From: Paramecium octaurelia
Lineage: Eukaryota; Ciliophora; Oligohymenophorea; Peniculida; Parameciidae
Assembly: GCA_905182995.1 (NCBI GenBank)
Contig: CAJJDP010000108.1
Span: 263,722-327,721, forward strand
Direction: 5' to 3'
Length of the DNA stretch: 64,000 bases
A model generated the notes under the pieces. The model saw only the letters and a program-made list of their open reading frames with translations. It did no database searches and was not told the DNA's origin. The position numbers and the translations under genes are program-made. Positions within the stretch are counted from its first letter, which is position 1; each line of letters starts with the position of its first letter. Below are positions 63,589-64,000 of the stretch, piece after piece.

Positions 63589-64000
63589 TCAGAATTGTAA
63601 TATTTTATTTGCTTGATTGAACGGACTTCCACTTGTATACTTCATCATAACTGGAGTTGCATACATTGTGGGAGTTGAAGTTTTTGGTTGCTCATAAGAG
63701 TGATTGGATTGATAGAGGTTCAAATTATTAGTTTGAGGTTATACTCTCATACTGAATTGCTGATGATGTTATTGGGCTTGGAAATACTGACTAAAGTAGT
63801 GATTGCGAGGTTCAACATGGGGTGATTTGTTGAGTTGTTTATAATGCTGACTATTGTTATTTCTTATGACTGGTTATTGCTTGACTCCTGGTTCACTGAC
63901 TTAGGTGAGACATCTGTTTTTGGGATCACTCTTCATTTATTTAATTATCAATTGCTCAAGCATCTATTTAGTGATGGACTTTTGTTATTATATCAATTCT
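63589..64000 (-). CDS. Gln/Asn/His-rich protein, 3' part only
   Basis: The frame is open from the window end at 64000 to a TGA at 63589-63591 (about 136 residues seen). Low-complexity Gln, Asn, His, Ser and Pro composition (YFSQYFQAQQHHQQFSM, QPKTSTPTMYATPVMMKY). The 5' end lies outside the window. No domain recognised. It is followed by the carboxypeptidase start 30 bp downstream on the same strand. Confidence 0.6.

Overview
This window looks like macronuclear DNA of a Paramecium-type ciliate. The DNA is strongly AT-rich. Long reading frames appear only when TAA and TAG are read as glutamine and TGA is the sole stop. Coding regions are interrupted by tiny introns (about 19-35 nt, GT...AG, most often GTA...TAG), and genes lie a few to a few hundred bases apart on both strands. 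Most gene models below were built by hand with that code. Nearly all were checked by showing that the summed exon length, after removing the introns listed, is an exact multiple of three. Standard-code ORFs are misleading here.

Layout. 1-16.5 kb: a possible small ORF, a pepsin-family aspartyl protease (+), a Myb-like protein (-), a two-pore-channel-like cation channel (-), a Gln-rich coiled-coil protein (+), a two-segment membrane protein (-) and a very large USP-type deubiquitinase (-, about 2870 aa). 17.4-25.2 kb (all -): an oxysterol-binding-protein relative with a PH domain, a PKA-type catalytic subunit and an IQ/coiled-coil protein. 26.2-37.4 kb: an ankyrin-DHHC palmitoyltransferase (+), a RING/TRAF-like finger protein (-), a decayed ORF, a basic disordered protein (-), a ZCCHC10-like zinc knuckle (+), a diverged TGS1-like methyltransferase (+), a membrane hybrid histidine kinase (-), a COPI-associated-like membrane protein (+) and a probable mitochondrial protein (+). 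37.5-46.5 kb: a 1370-bp exact direct duplication abutting an N, almost certainly an assembly artefact, then an acidic coiled-coil gene, a 1614-aa unrecognised protein and a small protein, all +. 47.3-64 kb: a cold-shock-domain protein (-), a long helical/coiled-coil protein (-), a helical protein (+), an ENTH-like adaptor (+), a putative myristoylated protein (-), a coiled-coil protein (-), a second hybrid histidine kinase (-), one gene with unresolved structure (-), a CDK (+), a zinc carboxypeptidase (-) and the 3' part of a Gln/His-rich gene (-).

The genes are mostly eukaryotic housekeeping and signalling functions (ubiquitin, phosphorelay, PKA, CDK, palmitoylation, lipid transfer, endomembrane) and do not form an operon or obvious single system. 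The most noteworthy points are the assembly duplication, a TGS1-like protein whose catalytic motif is not recognisable, two membrane hybrid histidine kinases 21 kb apart, a two-domain channel with acidic residues in both pore loops, very tight gene spacing (2 bp between one pair of stop codons), several introns that are a multiple of three without an in-frame stop, and a convergent gene pair whose C-termini are encoded by the two arms of an inverted repeat. I saw no rRNA, tRNA, CRISPR array, IS element or telomeric repeat.
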